From: Robertkochia flava
GTDB lineage: Bacteria; Bacteroidota; Bacteroidia; Flavobacteriales; Flavobacteriaceae
Assembly: GCF_020166515.1 (NCBI RefSeq)
Contig: NZ_JAINZT010000007.1
Coordinates: 310,001 to 374,000 of the forward strand
Direction: 5' to 3'
DNA length: 64,000 nt
The position numbers were made by a program, and so were the translations under genes. Below are positions 26,682-35,810 of the stretch, piece after piece. A model generated the notes under the pieces. That model was not told the origin of the DNA. It did not search any database and worked only from the letters and a program-made list of their open reading frames with translations. Every line of letters begins with the position of its first letter. Position 1 is the first letter of the stretch.

Positions 26682-27453
26682 CCACGGAATACCCATACCT
26701 GCGTAAGATTTTTTGAGCAGGTTCTGAGTTTAGAAATTTACAAAAAAGGATTTCTTTACTGTAATCTCCCTTAGGATTTTTAATGATAACCACACCTTGT
26801 TCTATCGCATCGTAGGTTCTGGAATCGATATCCTTCCATTTTCCCTTGTCCCTGAGAGCAGGAGACACTACGACAGATTTGGCTGTGATTCCAGCGTCTG
26901 CAGTCTGTGTGGCAATAAATTGATTGGTTTGAGCGATACTTTCTCCAAATACGAGTTTTCCTTTGACCTTATTATAAACTCCGCTGGAACGAAGGGCCTG
27001 CACGGCTGCAATACCATAAGGTGCCAGTTGCGGATTTGCAATGGCGATATGTTCCACCTTTTCATTTGTCAGGTTCTCAAAACTGGGGTCCAATTCCTTA
27101 TCCATGGTCCAGATCACAATTTTACCATAGGCATATACCTGGGGTGTACTGGCAGCCAACCCTTGCTTTTCGACCTCCATGGGGTATTTCATATCGGCAG
27201 AAACCAGGAGATTAAAGGGAGCGCCTTCCCTGATCTGTGCTGTTAACTGGCCTGATGCACCTGTGATCATCTCACAATCGATCCCGGCAGTATTAAAAAA
27301 AGCTTCCGTAAGCTCTTCCATGGCAAACTGCATATTCGAAGCGACTGCAATACGCATTTTCTTTTCGGGTTCAGGAAGCCTGCAACCGGAAAAAAGAATA
27401 ATGCAGAACAGCATCGCTAAAAGAATTCGCTGTGTTTTGTTAATTATTGCCAT
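26674..27453 (-). CDS. modA: Molybdate-binding protein ModA (lipoprotein)
   Basis: The 259-residue periplasmic binding protein has lipobox FSGC (Cys24), so it is membrane-tethered. ModA features include RIAVASNMQFAMEEL, MITGASGQLTAQIREGAPFNLLVSAD and an oxyanion pocket region (IANPQLAPYGIAAVQAL). It captures molybdate or tungstate for ModBC. It is the first gene of a four-gene overlapping operon and is preceded by a hairpin leader (27490-27531). Confidence 0.94.
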   Translation of the reverse strand: MAIINKTQRILLAMLFCIILFSGCRLPEPEKKMRIAVASNMQFAMEELTEAFFNTAGIDCEMITGASGQLTAQIREGAPFNLLVSADMKYPMEVEKQGLAASTPQVYAYGKIVIWTMDKELDPSFENLTNEKVEHIAIANPQLAPYGIAAVQALRSSGVYNKVKGKLVFGESIAQTNQFIATQTADAGITAKSVVVSPALRDKGKWKDIDSRTYDAIEQGVVIIKNPKGDYSKEILFCKFLNSEPAQKILRRYGYSVDE

Positions 27454-27761
27454 TTCAGGGGACGTTTAGCGCTAAAAAGGTGTTGACAAACACACTTAGA
27501 TCCATCCCTGACCGGGGAGTCTTAAGTGTGTAAACCGTTGATCTAAAGTAAGAAAAGTATTTGTATTATCTGCTGTAAAGAACCCTTAATGGATGGTTCA
27601 GGATGTTCAACCGGTAGTAAAAGGGTGCAAAAAGTGATTTGGATCAACCTGTGACGGAAAGGCAGGGTCTGGTTTTGCACCTTCAGAAATTTAAGCACTT
27701 ATGATAAAATTCAAAGAGATTGCCTCAGAAACTTTTCATGAGCTTAAAACGTAGAAGTGAT
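27454..27761 (-). other. Gene-free stretch upstream of modA
   Basis: The stretch lies between the methyltransferase stop and the modA start, both on the minus strand. It contains the hairpin at 27490-27531. No ORF, repeat or consensus promoter was otherwise convincing. The modA promoter should lie here. Confidence 0.6.
27490..27531 (-). promoter_or_regulatory. Leader hairpin upstream of modA
   Basis: ACACACTTA (27490-27498) and TAAGTGTGT (27523-27531) form a perfect 9-bp inverted repeat with a 24-base spacer. The spacer holds a smaller TCCC/GGGA pairing. In the mRNA sense it ends about 37 bases before the modA ATG and is followed by a C/T-rich stretch with five T residues. It could be an operator dyad or an RNA attenuator. 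Confidence 0.45.
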
Positions 27762-28586
27762 TCAGGAAGTTCGGGTCAGGACGTAAAATTGTTCGTTGAT
27801 GATCATATCCGGTTTATGACGAGGTTGGTAGCCGGAAGTATCGGCCATCGAATAGAAATCCTGATGGTCGCTGAGACGATAGGAGGGAAGCTGCTTATAA
27901 AACGTATCTTCCACGGTTTGATAATGAACCGGTGCATGCGGATCTCCGGAAACCGATTTTATAAACTGCAGTAATCTTTGAAATGCAAGGTTTCCTGTGT
28001 CTTCCTGGCGAAAGGATACGCTTCCTAAAGTGTCATTCGGAGCCTGGATCTCGCGAAACAGGTTAAAAAGGTCATCAGTTTGCTCCCCATTTAAAAAGAA
28101 CAACACACCTTCGAGCAAAATGAAGCTCGAAGCCGTTCCTTTTATGCTCCTGATCTTTTCCAGTAGTACACTAAAATCATCGGACCCGAAGTTGCACCCA
28201 ATATGATGAATATCCCGTTGCGGAAGGGTGTTCTTCTTTTGCCAGTAGTCAATTCTTTGCTGCTTGTAATCGATCACATTTGGGAGATCGATTTCAATAT
28301 GTTTCAGGGTGTCCGGCAGCAGAAAAGGGTACATACTGAATCCACAACCAAAATTGATAAGAAATTCGACCTGATTATGCTTAACCAGATGTTTAAGGGT
28401 ATCCAGAAAAAAACGGTTGCGCAGGCTGTGGGCTACCGATTCTTCCGGGGTCACATCCTGAAGATACTGCTGACTAAGTTCGCGAATGGGCTCGTCGATC
28501 CATAACCGGGCATAAGGGTCCTGGCTTAATTCCTCATGCATAGCTCTGAATGCACAGGTAACAAACGCCGTTTCATGTACTTCCAT
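27762..28586 (-). CDS. Class I SAM-dependent methyltransferase, leucine carboxyl methyltransferase (PPM1/LCMT)-like
   Basis: The 274-residue protein fits the bacterial LCM family (PF04072). Features include VTCAFRAMHEELSQDPYARL near the N-terminus, the SAM motif VEFLINFGCGFSMYPF, the acidic strand HIEIDLPNVIDYKQQRI and the LLEGVLFFL stretch. The N-terminal substrate region is typical of family members that methylate small-molecule carboxylates or hydroxyls. Context gives no substrate. Confidence 0.87.
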   Translation of the reverse strand: MEVHETAFVTCAFRAMHEELSQDPYARLWIDEPIRELSQQYLQDVTPEESVAHSLRNRFFLDTLKHLVKHNQVEFLINFGCGFSMYPFLLPDTLKHIEIDLPNVIDYKQQRIDYWQKKNTLPQRDIHHIGCNFGSDDFSVLLEKIRSIKGTASSFILLEGVLFFLNGEQTDDLFNLFREIQAPNDTLGSVSFRQEDTGNLAFQRLLQFIKSVSGDPHAPVHYQTVEDTFYKQLPSYRLSDHQDFYSMADTSGYQPRHKPDMIINEQFYVLTRTS

Positions 28587-28719
28587 TGGATTACTGATTA
28601 GGTTATTGTAAAACTAAGCATTAAAATGAAATGATCTGTTGTCCCTGTTTAAAAGATGGTTCAGGAAATTCTCAGGTTGAAGGTAAGGTCATACCAAAGC
28701 ACTAATATCAGGAACGAAA

Positions 28720-29220
28720 TTAGTTTTGTCCTAAAGCAGTTTTATAAATGGAATAGTTCTCTTCATCAAAACATACAAAGACCACTTTTTTCAGGTGTTC
28801 CGGGGTAAAGTTCTTTACAGTGGTCAGGGCGATGCTGGCCGCCTCTTTTTTGGGAAATCCGTAAACACCGGTGCTGATATTGGGAAAGGCAATAGATTGA
28901 AGTTTATGGGCGTCAGCCAGTTTTAAACTGTTGCGATAGGAGTTTTCCAAAAGCCGCGTTTCATTTTGGTCTCCGCCCTGCCAGACAGGGCCGGGGGTAT
29001 GGATAACGACCCTTGCAGGAAGTTGGCCTGCCGGGGTTAATACCGCTTCCCCTGTTTTGCATCCTCCGATCTTTTTGCAGGCCTCCAAAATAGCCGGTCC
29101 GCCCGCCCTGTGTATTGCCCCATCCACCCCGCCGCCACCTAGCAGGGAGGTATTGGCTGCATTGACGATGGCATCCACAGATTGCCGGGTGATGTCTCCT
29201 TTGATCAGTTCGATTTCCAT
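28720..29220 (-). CDS. Macro-domain protein, O-acetyl-ADP-ribose deacetylase type (YmdB/MacroD-like)
   Basis: The 166-residue single macro domain (PF01661) contains the ADP-ribose-binding loops [21 protein letters not shown] and [14 protein letters not shown]. The conserved Asn-Asn pair and G-G-G-V-D-G loop indicate the MacroD catalytic class that removes ADP-ribose or acetyl groups. It stands alone. A functional link to the ADP-ribosylating RES-type toxin 6 kb away is possible but unsupported. Confidence 0.94.
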   Translation of the reverse strand: MEIELIKGDITRQSVDAIVNAANTSLLGGGGVDGAIHRAGGPAILEACKKIGGCKTGEAVLTPAGQLPARVVIHTPGPVWQGGDQNETRLLENSYRNSLKLADAHKLQSIAFPNISTGVYGFPKKEAASIALTTVKNFTPEHLKKVVFVCFDEENYSIYKTALGQN

Positions 29221-29323
29221 AGTAATGACTTCCTGTTTGCAGTAAAGTTACGGAACCCTTTTCTACTTTGTTATCTGCCTGCAAATACATAGGCGGCTTT
29301 CCTCAGTTAGCTCCTGGAAATGA

Positions 29324-29920
29324 TCAGCGGGTTCTGATAACCCTGGTTTTTGAAATGGAGTCGTGCAATCCTCTGGATTCTTCCCCCAAAAAAGAGAAGG
29401 CCTCAAAAGGTATAAAACGGCAAAGCGATCTTTTAAGAATGGTCTCAAATCCGGGTTGCTCCCCGTCAAGGGTTACCACCCTGGTTCGGGTAATGAATTT
29501 GGCCGGAGTTCTGCCCGTGAGTGTTTCGAAGAAGGTAAAATACAGCATTCCAAACAGAAAGCCTAAAGAGAGTTCTACCAGTAAATTATTGGTTTCAAAG
29601 ATCTGTAATCCTGCCGGGTAGAAAACACCCATGAGCAGTCCCAGAAGCATCCCTCCAAAAAAAGAGAAAATAAGGTTAAAGAAATAATCCAGAAGTAAAT
29701 TGGCAACGCGCAACGATTTGGATGCCGTCTGGGCCTCCAGCTCCTTTTCCCGTGTTTGTACTTCTTCCTTTTGCACAAGTTCCTGGTTTACATCGTAATG
29801 CTCGCAGTGTTCCTCGAAGTTCGCCTTCTCTTGAGTGATTCCACATATAATACCATATTTAATATCAAAAGTCTGGTGGTTACAGGTCTTGCAAAAGCGA
29901 AGTTGTTCTTCTCTGGTCAT
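29324..29920 (-). CDS. RDD-family membrane protein with N-terminal zinc-ribbon-like motif
   Basis: The 198-residue protein starts with a Cys-rich cytoplasmic segment (CKTCNHQTFD, CGITQ, HCEHYDV) that could bind one zinc. A charged linker follows (about 45-68), then an RDD domain from SLRVANLLLDYFFN with two main hydrophobic segments and TGRTPAKFITRTRVV. The typical RDD polar residues are present in modified form (RVANLLLD). RDD proteins are putative transporters or Na+/H+ antiporter-like. The N-terminal Cys motif is also found in related Bacteroidota proteins. Confidence 0.8.
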   Translation of the reverse strand: MTREEQLRFCKTCNHQTFDIKYGIICGITQEKANFEEHCEHYDVNQELVQKEEVQTREKELEAQTASKSLRVANLLLDYFFNLIFSFFGGMLLGLLMGVFYPAGLQIFETNNLLVELSLGFLFGMLYFTFFETLTGRTPAKFITRTRVVTLDGEQPGFETILKRSLCRFIPFEAFSFLGEESRGLHDSISKTRVIRTR

Positions 29921-30064
29921 AGGTTTAAGATTAATAGTACTCCGGAAGCTGGGGTAGCATTTTTGGTTTGAAGGGGAAATATATAAATTATATGCTATAT
30001 AATTAAAGGTTTTATTTGCTGAATTTTGGAAATTTACGAGACTGATTTTTGAAGTTTCAAGATT

Positions 30065-30598
30065 TTAATCAGTGCCAGAGATTTCAAAGTCTGCTATAGA
30101 AGCTTTGAGTTCGTCCCAGTTGGTATATTCATAATCAGAAGCTGTATCTACGGTAATGCCCTGCCGTTTGGCCATCAGTCGCATCACGAGTCGTTTAAAA
30201 TAGTCATATTTCGTAAACCGAAGGGCCCCGGCCAGGTACCATATCTTATCGGGCTTCCAGCCGGTTTGCTCCAGAAATTTGCCGGTCATCGAATAGACCT
30301 CTTCCTGCTCTTCTGCAATATGCGATGCCATGGCCATCCCAACGGAAAAAAACGCAGACTTTTTATGATTCAGTGCAGCACTATGTTGCAGTATGTATTG
30401 TTTTACCGCATTGTGATAGGAATTCGTGTGAATCGAACTTCCAATAATAATGGCCTCATAGGCATCCGGACCCGGGGGTTCTTCGGTCGCATCTGCGATG
30501 GTGGCCTGATGTCCGGATTCGTCCAGGACGGTCTCGATGAACCTTGCGATCTTACGGGTTTGACCCTCTCCTGTGCCGTATACAATTAAATATTTCAT
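30065..30598 (-). CDS. Flavodoxin-domain protein (HemG-like protoporphyrinogen oxidase family)
   Basis: The 177-residue flavodoxin starts at ATG 30598 (MKYLIVYGTGEGQTRKIA, an FMN phosphate loop). An in-frame GTG three codons upstream is less likely. It contains AIIIGSSIHTNSYHNAVKQY and FFSVGMAMAS, typical of the menaquinone-dependent protoporphyrinogen IX dehydrogenase (HemG) family (PF12724). Family members are also plain flavodoxins, so the haem role is only possible. It has no operon partner. Confidence 0.83.
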   Translation of the reverse strand: MKYLIVYGTGEGQTRKIARFIETVLDESGHQATIADATEEPPGPDAYEAIIIGSSIHTNSYHNAVKQYILQHSAALNHKKSAFFSVGMAMASHIAEEQEEVYSMTGKFLEQTGWKPDKIWYLAGALRFTKYDYFKRLVMRLMAKRQGITVDTASDYEYTNWDELKASIADFEISGTD

Positions 30599-30806
30599 GG
30601 GTTTCACAATTTGATCTTATTTTACCTCCATTTTCTGAGCAGGCAATCCTGAAAATAAGATGGGGCTGTGAACCAAAGGGGGGAGCAGCAAGATATAAAA
30701 AGTGACAGGAGCGGGGACTGACCAAAATCATATTTTGGGTTGTAGATATCTCAGTTAAGAAGAGATATATTTTAAAGGATAAAGCAGATAATGGAGATGA
30801 AATACC

Positions 30807-31145
30807 CTAGTGCTCCAGGTTAAATTCGAGGGCTTTTTCTACCCAAAAGTCCAGATCTTTGTCGGTGTCAAAGCCTTCCGGATCTATAAACAGGAACCCT
30901 CTCATGACCTTCCCGGTAAAATCCATTTCACGGCTGCCTTTTTTAAGGCGCAGGGCTTCTTCTCTGGCCTTGCCTACCCGCACCATGAGGCGGTCGTTCC
31001 CGGTGTTTTTATCACGGTCGATACCAAGGCACATCTTTCCGTTCACCATAAAGATGAGGCCACCCATCATCTTTTTTTCTTCAATGGGGTACCTATTGGT
31101 TAACCTTTGTCGTATGCGTTCGGCAAGATAGTCGCTGTAAGCCAT
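30807..31145 (-). CDS. TfoX N-terminal domain protein
   Basis: The 112-residue protein matches the TfoX/Sxy N-terminal domain (PF04993): KKMMGGLIFMVNGKMCLGI in the centre and GFLFIDPEGFDTD near the end. The C-terminal TfoX domain is missing, as is common for this small family. It may be linked to DNA or protein interaction; a competence role is not implied. It precedes the GNAT gene on the other side by only 18 bases, same strand. Confidence 0.87.
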   Translation of the reverse strand: MAYSDYLAERIRQRLTNRYPIEEKKMMGGLIFMVNGKMCLGIDRDKNTGNDRLMVRVGKAREEALRLKKGSREMDFTGKVMRGFLFIDPEGFDTDKDLDFWVEKALEFNLEH

Positions 31146-31163
31146 TATTCGGGAATTTAAAAT

Positions 31164-31715
31164 TCAGCTGTTCCAGTTCCAAAGGATGAGGTGCCAGTTA
31201 TCTGTAGTATCGCGATACCGCAGCAGGGTTTGGAAGCCTGTTTTTTCATGAGCCCTGAGTGATCTTGGATTTCCTTCAGAAACCTCGGTAATGATATGAT
31301 CGTACCGCCCGGAATAAAACTTCCTATGACCCTCATACAGTTTTGTGAACACCCCGGTACCGCGGTAGTACTTATCGACGCAGATCTGTCCCATGATGTA
31401 ATAAGCACTGTCTTTAAGGGCTGAGCCTTCAAATGACAATCCATCTAACTTTTCAAACATGGACTCCAGTACAGGAAGCCTGTTTCTCAGATTCGGTGTC
31501 ATACAAAGGGCGTACCCCACCACCTTTTTATTTACTACGGCAATAATATGCTTTAGTTCCCGGTTCATTTCCTCAAGCAGTTCAGGAGTGTGTTTTACAG
31601 TAAGAAAACCTTCGGTGGTCATTTCCGATGGTGAAAGATGGTCTTTGTGATTTTCCTGCTGCAATTGCAGGATTCCATCCAGATCTTCACGGGTACAGGC
31701 TTGTCTGATTTGCAT
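31164..31715 (-). CDS. GNAT-family N-acetyltransferase
   Basis: The 183-residue protein starts at ATG 31715 (MQIRQACTREDLDGIL). A longer frame to 31838 would overlap the next gene, and its extra residues look non-coding. Acetyl-CoA-binding motif A is QICVDKYYRGTGVFTKLYEG, and the C-terminal motif is HEKTGFQTL. The substrate is unknown. It sits between a TfoX-like gene and the formamidase gene, all minus strand. Confidence 0.87.
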   Translation of the reverse strand: MQIRQACTREDLDGILQLQQENHKDHLSPSEMTTEGFLTVKHTPELLEEMNRELKHIIAVVNKKVVGYALCMTPNLRNRLPVLESMFEKLDGLSFEGSALKDSAYYIMGQICVDKYYRGTGVFTKLYEGHRKFYSGRYDHIITEVSEGNPRSLRAHEKTGFQTLLRYRDTTDNWHLILWNWNS

Positions 31716-31738
31716 AGTTGTTAAAACGGAATCGATGA

Positions 31739-32779
31739 TCACTGTTTGATAAATACCGCTTTCGGCATATGCATGGTAACCAGCATATGCGGGAGGTCCA
31801 CTACTTCGGCGATTTGAAGATCTCCGGCAAGGGAGCACAGGGCATAGGCCTCTTCCTGCGGTAATCCCCTTTCTTTCATCAGGTATTCTACCATATAAAG
31901 CGTTGCCTTTTTTGCTGCCTCATCCAGGGTCGGGGCAAATCCTGTGGTGGCATAATAGGCGTCTGTCTCATATTGCGGTTCTTTAAGGGTTTTATCTTTG
32001 AGAACCTCGATCTGGTATACCACCCGTAAAGGCGCCTCGATAGCCGTACCACAAACCTCTCCCTGGCCTTGTACCGCATGTCCATCCCCTACAGAGAACA
32101 GACCTCCTTCTACCAGCACAGGAAAATACAAGATGGTTCCTTCGGTCATGTTCGGGTCGTCCATATTACCTCCGTTGGCCCTGGGAGGGATGGTGTTTAA
32201 GAGCTCCTCTGTGTCGGGGGCAACCCCCATAACCCCGGGAAATGGGTTTAGCTTTAAGGAGATACTGTCGTTAAGGTAGGCCCTGGATTTATCCTTACTC
32301 AGGTCATAGATTTTAAGGTATTTCGAGTTCAGGGTGTCTGCGAGAAATCCGAAACCCGGTAGGATGGCATTCCAGCCCCAATCGCCAAGTTCAATCTCGT
32401 GTAAGGTAACCTTAAGCACATCGCCGGGAGCAGCACCGTTCACGTATACCGGCCCGGTAAGCGGATGGATGGGGTCAAAACTCAGGGAATCGAGTGCTCC
32501 TAAAGTACTGTTCAGGGAGAATTGTTCATCACTGGCATCTTCGGTATAGGCTTCGATAACCGCCCCGGAATTCACCCTGAGCACAGGCAGGATGGTTTTA
32601 CTGAATTTATTGTGCGTCTGATCTTTGGTAAGGGTATGATCGATCTTCAGAGGAACTTTTTGGGTTGCAATTGCAGTGCTGGCCAAGACTCCGGTATCTT
32701 TTTTACAGCTGGCGACGGAGAGAATTACAATGCAATACATCAGGAATTTTCGGAAGGTGGAGGCAAAACGATTTCTCAT
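31739..32779 (-). CDS. Acetamidase/formamidase family lipoprotein
   Basis: The 346-residue protein has a signal with lipobox VASC (Cys25). The fold of the acetamidase/formamidase family (PF03069) is visible as DPIHPLTGPVYVNGAAPGD, PFPGVMGVAP, PPRANGGNMD, FSVGDGHAVQGQGEVCG and VDLPHMLVTMHMPK. The export signal is a common variant in Bacteroidota and places the amidase outside the cytoplasm. It would release ammonia from formamide or short amides. It is divergent from the flavin reductase operon. Confidence 0.92.
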   Translation of the reverse strand: MRNRFASTFRKFLMYCIVILSVASCKKDTGVLASTAIATQKVPLKIDHTLTKDQTHNKFSKTILPVLRVNSGAVIEAYTEDASDEQFSLNSTLGALDSLSFDPIHPLTGPVYVNGAAPGDVLKVTLHEIELGDWGWNAILPGFGFLADTLNSKYLKIYDLSKDKSRAYLNDSISLKLNPFPGVMGVAPDTEELLNTIPPRANGGNMDDPNMTEGTILYFPVLVEGGLFSVGDGHAVQGQGEVCGTAIEAPLRVVYQIEVLKDKTLKEPQYETDAYYATTGFAPTLDEAAKKATLYMVEYLMKERGLPQEEAYALCSLAGDLQIAEVVDLPHMLVTMHMPKAVFIKQ

Positions 32780-33014
32780 GTTAGTGGAATTATCAGTTCT
32801 TTATTCAGATCCCGCCGAAACGGAACGGCACTTAAAAGTTAGTCTAAATTTCACAATTATCGCTAACACTTTCTAAACCGGATATTCTTCTCCTGTTATG
32901 TAACCATCTAAGATTGCCTGATTTGTTTCCGGGAAAGGTTCAAAACACTAACAAATATCATAATTTTTCTATGTAATGAATTTTACCTTTAAGGGAAACC
33001 TGAAGAGTTAGCGC

Positions 33015-33617
33015 ATGAAAACGGATACATTAACCCCATTGGACCTGTCCATTCCCGTTTGGGACCAGACTTTTATTGTAGCACCCCTCGTAGTTATCGG
33101 TACTAAAGAGGGAGACGATTACGATATGGCGCCTAAACACATGGTAACTCCCCTGGGATTTGACAATTTCTTCGGTTTTGTATGCACCCCCGACCACAGT
33201 ACGTATCACAACGTGATTAAACACAAGAGTTTTACGGTAAGCTTTCCCCTTCCGGGAGGTGTAACGGCAACATCACTCACCGCTTCCCCGAGAAGCAGCG
33301 GCTTATCAAAAGTAAAACCCGTGATCCGGTCCCTGGCAACGGTTAAAGCCAGAAAAGTGGATGCCCTTCTTTTGGAGGACGCCTATCTCCAGCTGGAATG
33401 CTCCATGTTTAAGATCATTGATGGCTTTGGACGCAACAGCCTGATCACAGGCACAATTAAAGCGGCCTATGTTAACCCGGAGTATAAAAAGGTGTCTGAC
33501 CGCGATGAGCAGGAACAGCTGGCCAAAAATGGGCTGCTCACCTATATCGCACCCGGACGGTTTACGGTAATACGCGACACCTATAATTTTCCTTTTCCCA
33601 AAGAATTCAGAAAATGA
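33015..33617 (+). CDS. Flavin reductase-like (FMN-binding split barrel) protein
   Basis: The 200-residue protein is related to flavin reductase-like proteins (PF01613): VAPLVVIGTKEGDDYDMAPKH resembles the FMN-binding opening, and CTPDHSTYHNVIKHKSFTVSFP the following strands. It overlaps the M20 peptidase gene by four bases (ATGA). It probably supplies reduced flavin or acts as a flavoprotein oxidoreductase on a product of the operon. Confidence 0.86.
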   Translation: MKTDTLTPLDLSIPVWDQTFIVAPLVVIGTKEGDDYDMAPKHMVTPLGFDNFFGFVCTPDHSTYHNVIKHKSFTVSFPLPGGVTATSLTASPRSSGLSKVKPVIRSLATVKARKVDALLLEDAYLQLECSMFKIIDGFGRNSLITGTIKAAYVNPEYKKVSDRDEQEQLAKNGLLTYIAPGRFTVIRDTYNFPFPKEFRK

Positions 33618-34789
33618 ATAATCAACAGGACATAGCGCGCCAGATAAGTTCTTATATCACGAATTCTGAGGAAGAAATGATAAAAACCCTCGAGAAGCTG
33701 GTGCGCACTGAGTCGCCATCAAAGCAACCTGAGGTATTTCCCAGGATCCTGGATTTTCTGAGTAAGGAGTTGAATGTTTTGGGTTATGAGGCCTTTCGGT
33801 TTCCCGGAAAGAATACCGGGGGATTTCTTTTTGCCCATCCGAAGAAACGCAGGAAACACAACCCTGTTCAGCTGCTCGTCGGGCATTGTGATACGGTGTG
33901 GAAAACAGATACCCTTTTGTCCATGCCCTTCCAGGAAGCGGAAGACCGGATCTCCGGCCCCGGGGCATATGATATGAAAGCGGGGATCACCCAGATCCTG
34001 TATGCATTAAAAACCCTGAAGGTTCTGAAACTCAAACCGGAACTTACCCCTGTAATTTTTATAAATACGGATGAGGAGATCGGTAGCAGGGAATCAAAGA
34101 AGGCGCTGGCAAGACTGGCCCGGATAGCCCGTAGGGCATTTATTCTGGAACCTCCCCTTGGGCCTGAAGGAAAACTCAAAACCGAACGAAAAGGGGTGGG
34201 GCGATTTCTTCTGAAGGTGAAGGGAAAGGCAGCCCATGCAGGTCTGGACCCCGAAAAGGGGATCAGCGCAATCGTGGAATTATCCCACCAGGTTCAGAAG
34301 CTTTATGCTATGAACGATCCCGACAGGGGAATAACCGTGAATGTGGGTATGATCAGTGGAGGTGTTTCCCCCAATGTGATTGCCCCGGAGAGCAGTGCAG
34401 AAATAGATGTAAGGGTGAACAATGAAAAGGATGGGGCCTGGATCACCAAAAAAATACTCGGACTCACCCCGGATCTCCCGGATAGTGAATTGTACATTGA
34501 AGGGGGGATAGGGAGGCAGCCCATGGAAGCCACAGCACGGAACCGGGCCCTTTGGGAGGCAGCCAAAAAAAATGGAAATCAACTGGGGTTGAACCTGAAC
34601 CACGGAAAGGCCGGCGGCGGATCAGACGGAAATATTACCAGCTTGTATACAGCAACGCTTGATGGTCTGGGAACCCCGGGAGACGGGGCTCACGCCCCTC
34701 ATGAATATATCTTTAAAAGCGGACTTATTGAACGAACCGCATTGTTAACCTTGCTTTTATTGGAACCCGATTTGAAACCAGACTCATGA
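33614..34789 (+). CDS. M20-family metallopeptidase, carboxypeptidase G2-like
   Basis: The 391-residue cytoplasmic enzyme (no signal peptide) contains the dizinc ligands in LLVGHCDTVW, GAYDMKAGI and NTDEEIGS, a dimerisation domain marked by GKAAHAGLDPEKG, and the C-terminal GKAGGGSDGN. This pattern is closest to glutamate carboxypeptidase (CPG2) and related amidohydrolases that remove acyl groups or C-terminal glutamate. It is translationally coupled to both neighbours. Confidence 0.93.
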   Translation: MNNQQDIARQISSYITNSEEEMIKTLEKLVRTESPSKQPEVFPRILDFLSKELNVLGYEAFRFPGKNTGGFLFAHPKKRRKHNPVQLLVGHCDTVWKTDTLLSMPFQEAEDRISGPGAYDMKAGITQILYALKTLKVLKLKPELTPVIFINTDEEIGSRESKKALARLARIARRAFILEPPLGPEGKLKTERKGVGRFLLKVKGKAAHAGLDPEKGISAIVELSHQVQKLYAMNDPDRGITVNVGMISGGVSPNVIAPESSAEIDVRVNNEKDGAWITKKILGLTPDLPDSELYIEGGIGRQPMEATARNRALWEAAKKNGNQLGLNLNHGKAGGGSDGNITSLYTATLDGLGTPGDGAHAPHEYIFKSGLIERTALLTLLLLEPDLKPDS

Positions 34790-35808
34790 CACGGGAAGGC
34801 TATATATATACCACGCTCACCCGGATCTCAGATCTGGAGAAGAAGCCTTTTGAAGTGAAAAAAGTAGATCGGGACCAATGGAATACAGGCGATTATGTAG
34901 TGGCCAGGATCACAGGAATAGGAAGCTCTTCCTCAATGCTGGAGCTGCCTAATGGGCGTATGCGCGGGGTGATGGGCGGTGAACTCGTCGTGGGAGCATT
35001 GGGTATTCGTCATGCCACGCTTGAGGCTACAGGTACCTGGAAGGAAGTTGAGGAAGATGGAAATATGCATATACTTACCGGCGGGGGACTTATGGGAAAA
35101 CTAACCTCTAAGTCCTTGTTTATTCCGGAAATGATCTCCATACGTTATGAGGGCCACGTGATACGAGAGGGGGTAAAGTGCATTATGGATCATTTTGTAC
35201 CCCCCTGTCCAAATAAGGCATATACCATTCCTACCATACTATTTATAGGTACTTCCATGAGTGCAGGCAAAACCACCTCGGCCCGTATCGTAACTTCCCT
35301 GTTGAGCAGGGCCGGGTATAAGGTGCTGGGAGCCAAGATCACAGGTGCCGGAAGGTACAGGGATATTCTTGCTGTAAAAGATGTAGGGGCTGTAACAATT
35401 TATGATTTTGTAGATGCAGGATTACCCTCTTCCATATGTGAACCGGAGATCTATCGGGAGAAACTGCAGCATATGCTCAGTTGTATGGCAGCTTCTGATG
35501 CAGATTTTGCCGTAGTCGAGATCGGCGCCTCCCCTCTGGAGCCCTATAATGGAGATCTGGCCTATAAAGGAATAAGCGATCAGGTAAAGTGTTGTATCCT
35601 GAGCGCTTCAGACCCTTATGCTGTTTATGGACTCATGCAGGCCTTTGGCCTGAAACCAGACCTGGTAACGGGAATTTCAACCAACACCCTCGGCGGACAG
35701 GAGATGGTGGAACGTCTTTGTGGGGTACCTGCAATGAACCTGCTCGATAGCGATTCCATTCCCCGCTTAAAAAGCCTGCTGCGTCAGCGGTTGGGGGCAA
35801 AGGTGTAG
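34786..35808 (+). CDS. DUF1611 (DgcN-like) P-loop protein
   Basis: The 340-residue protein has a DUF1611 N-terminal domain (about 30-140) and a P-loop (GTSMSAGKTT, residues 155-164). Other conserved stretches are AKITGAGRYRD, VDAGLPSS and GASPLEPYNG. DgcN of this family is reported to be an N-acetyltransferase for D-glutamate, and its usual partner DgcA epimerises the N-acetyl product. No DgcA is in the window, but a CPG2-like M20 deacylase lies immediately upstream (4-base overlap), which could deacylate an acyl-glutamate. This gives a hypothesis of D-glutamate catabolism. Confidence 0.88.
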   Translation: MTREGYIYTTLTRISDLEKKPFEVKKVDRDQWNTGDYVVARITGIGSSSSMLELPNGRMRGVMGGELVVGALGIRHATLEATGTWKEVEEDGNMHILTGGGLMGKLTSKSLFIPEMISIRYEGHVIREGVKCIMDHFVPPCPNKAYTIPTILFIGTSMSAGKTTSARIVTSLLSRAGYKVLGAKITGAGRYRDILAVKDVGAVTIYDFVDAGLPSSICEPEIYREKLQHMLSCMAASDADFAVVEIGASPLEPYNGDLAYKGISDQVKCCILSASDPYAVYGLMQAFGLKPDLVTGISTNTLGGQEMVERLCGVPAMNLLDSDSIPRLKSLLRQRLGAKV

Positions 35809-35810
35809 AG

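Noticed and set aside
30722-30768. Two small hairpins after the TfoX-domain gene
   Set aside because: Stems of 7 bp without a T-run on the minus strand; too weak to call a terminator.
31716-31838. N-terminal extension of the GNAT gene
   Set aside because: It would overlap the formamidase gene, and the residues are Arg/Ser-rich noise; the ATG at 31715 starts a normal GNAT domain.
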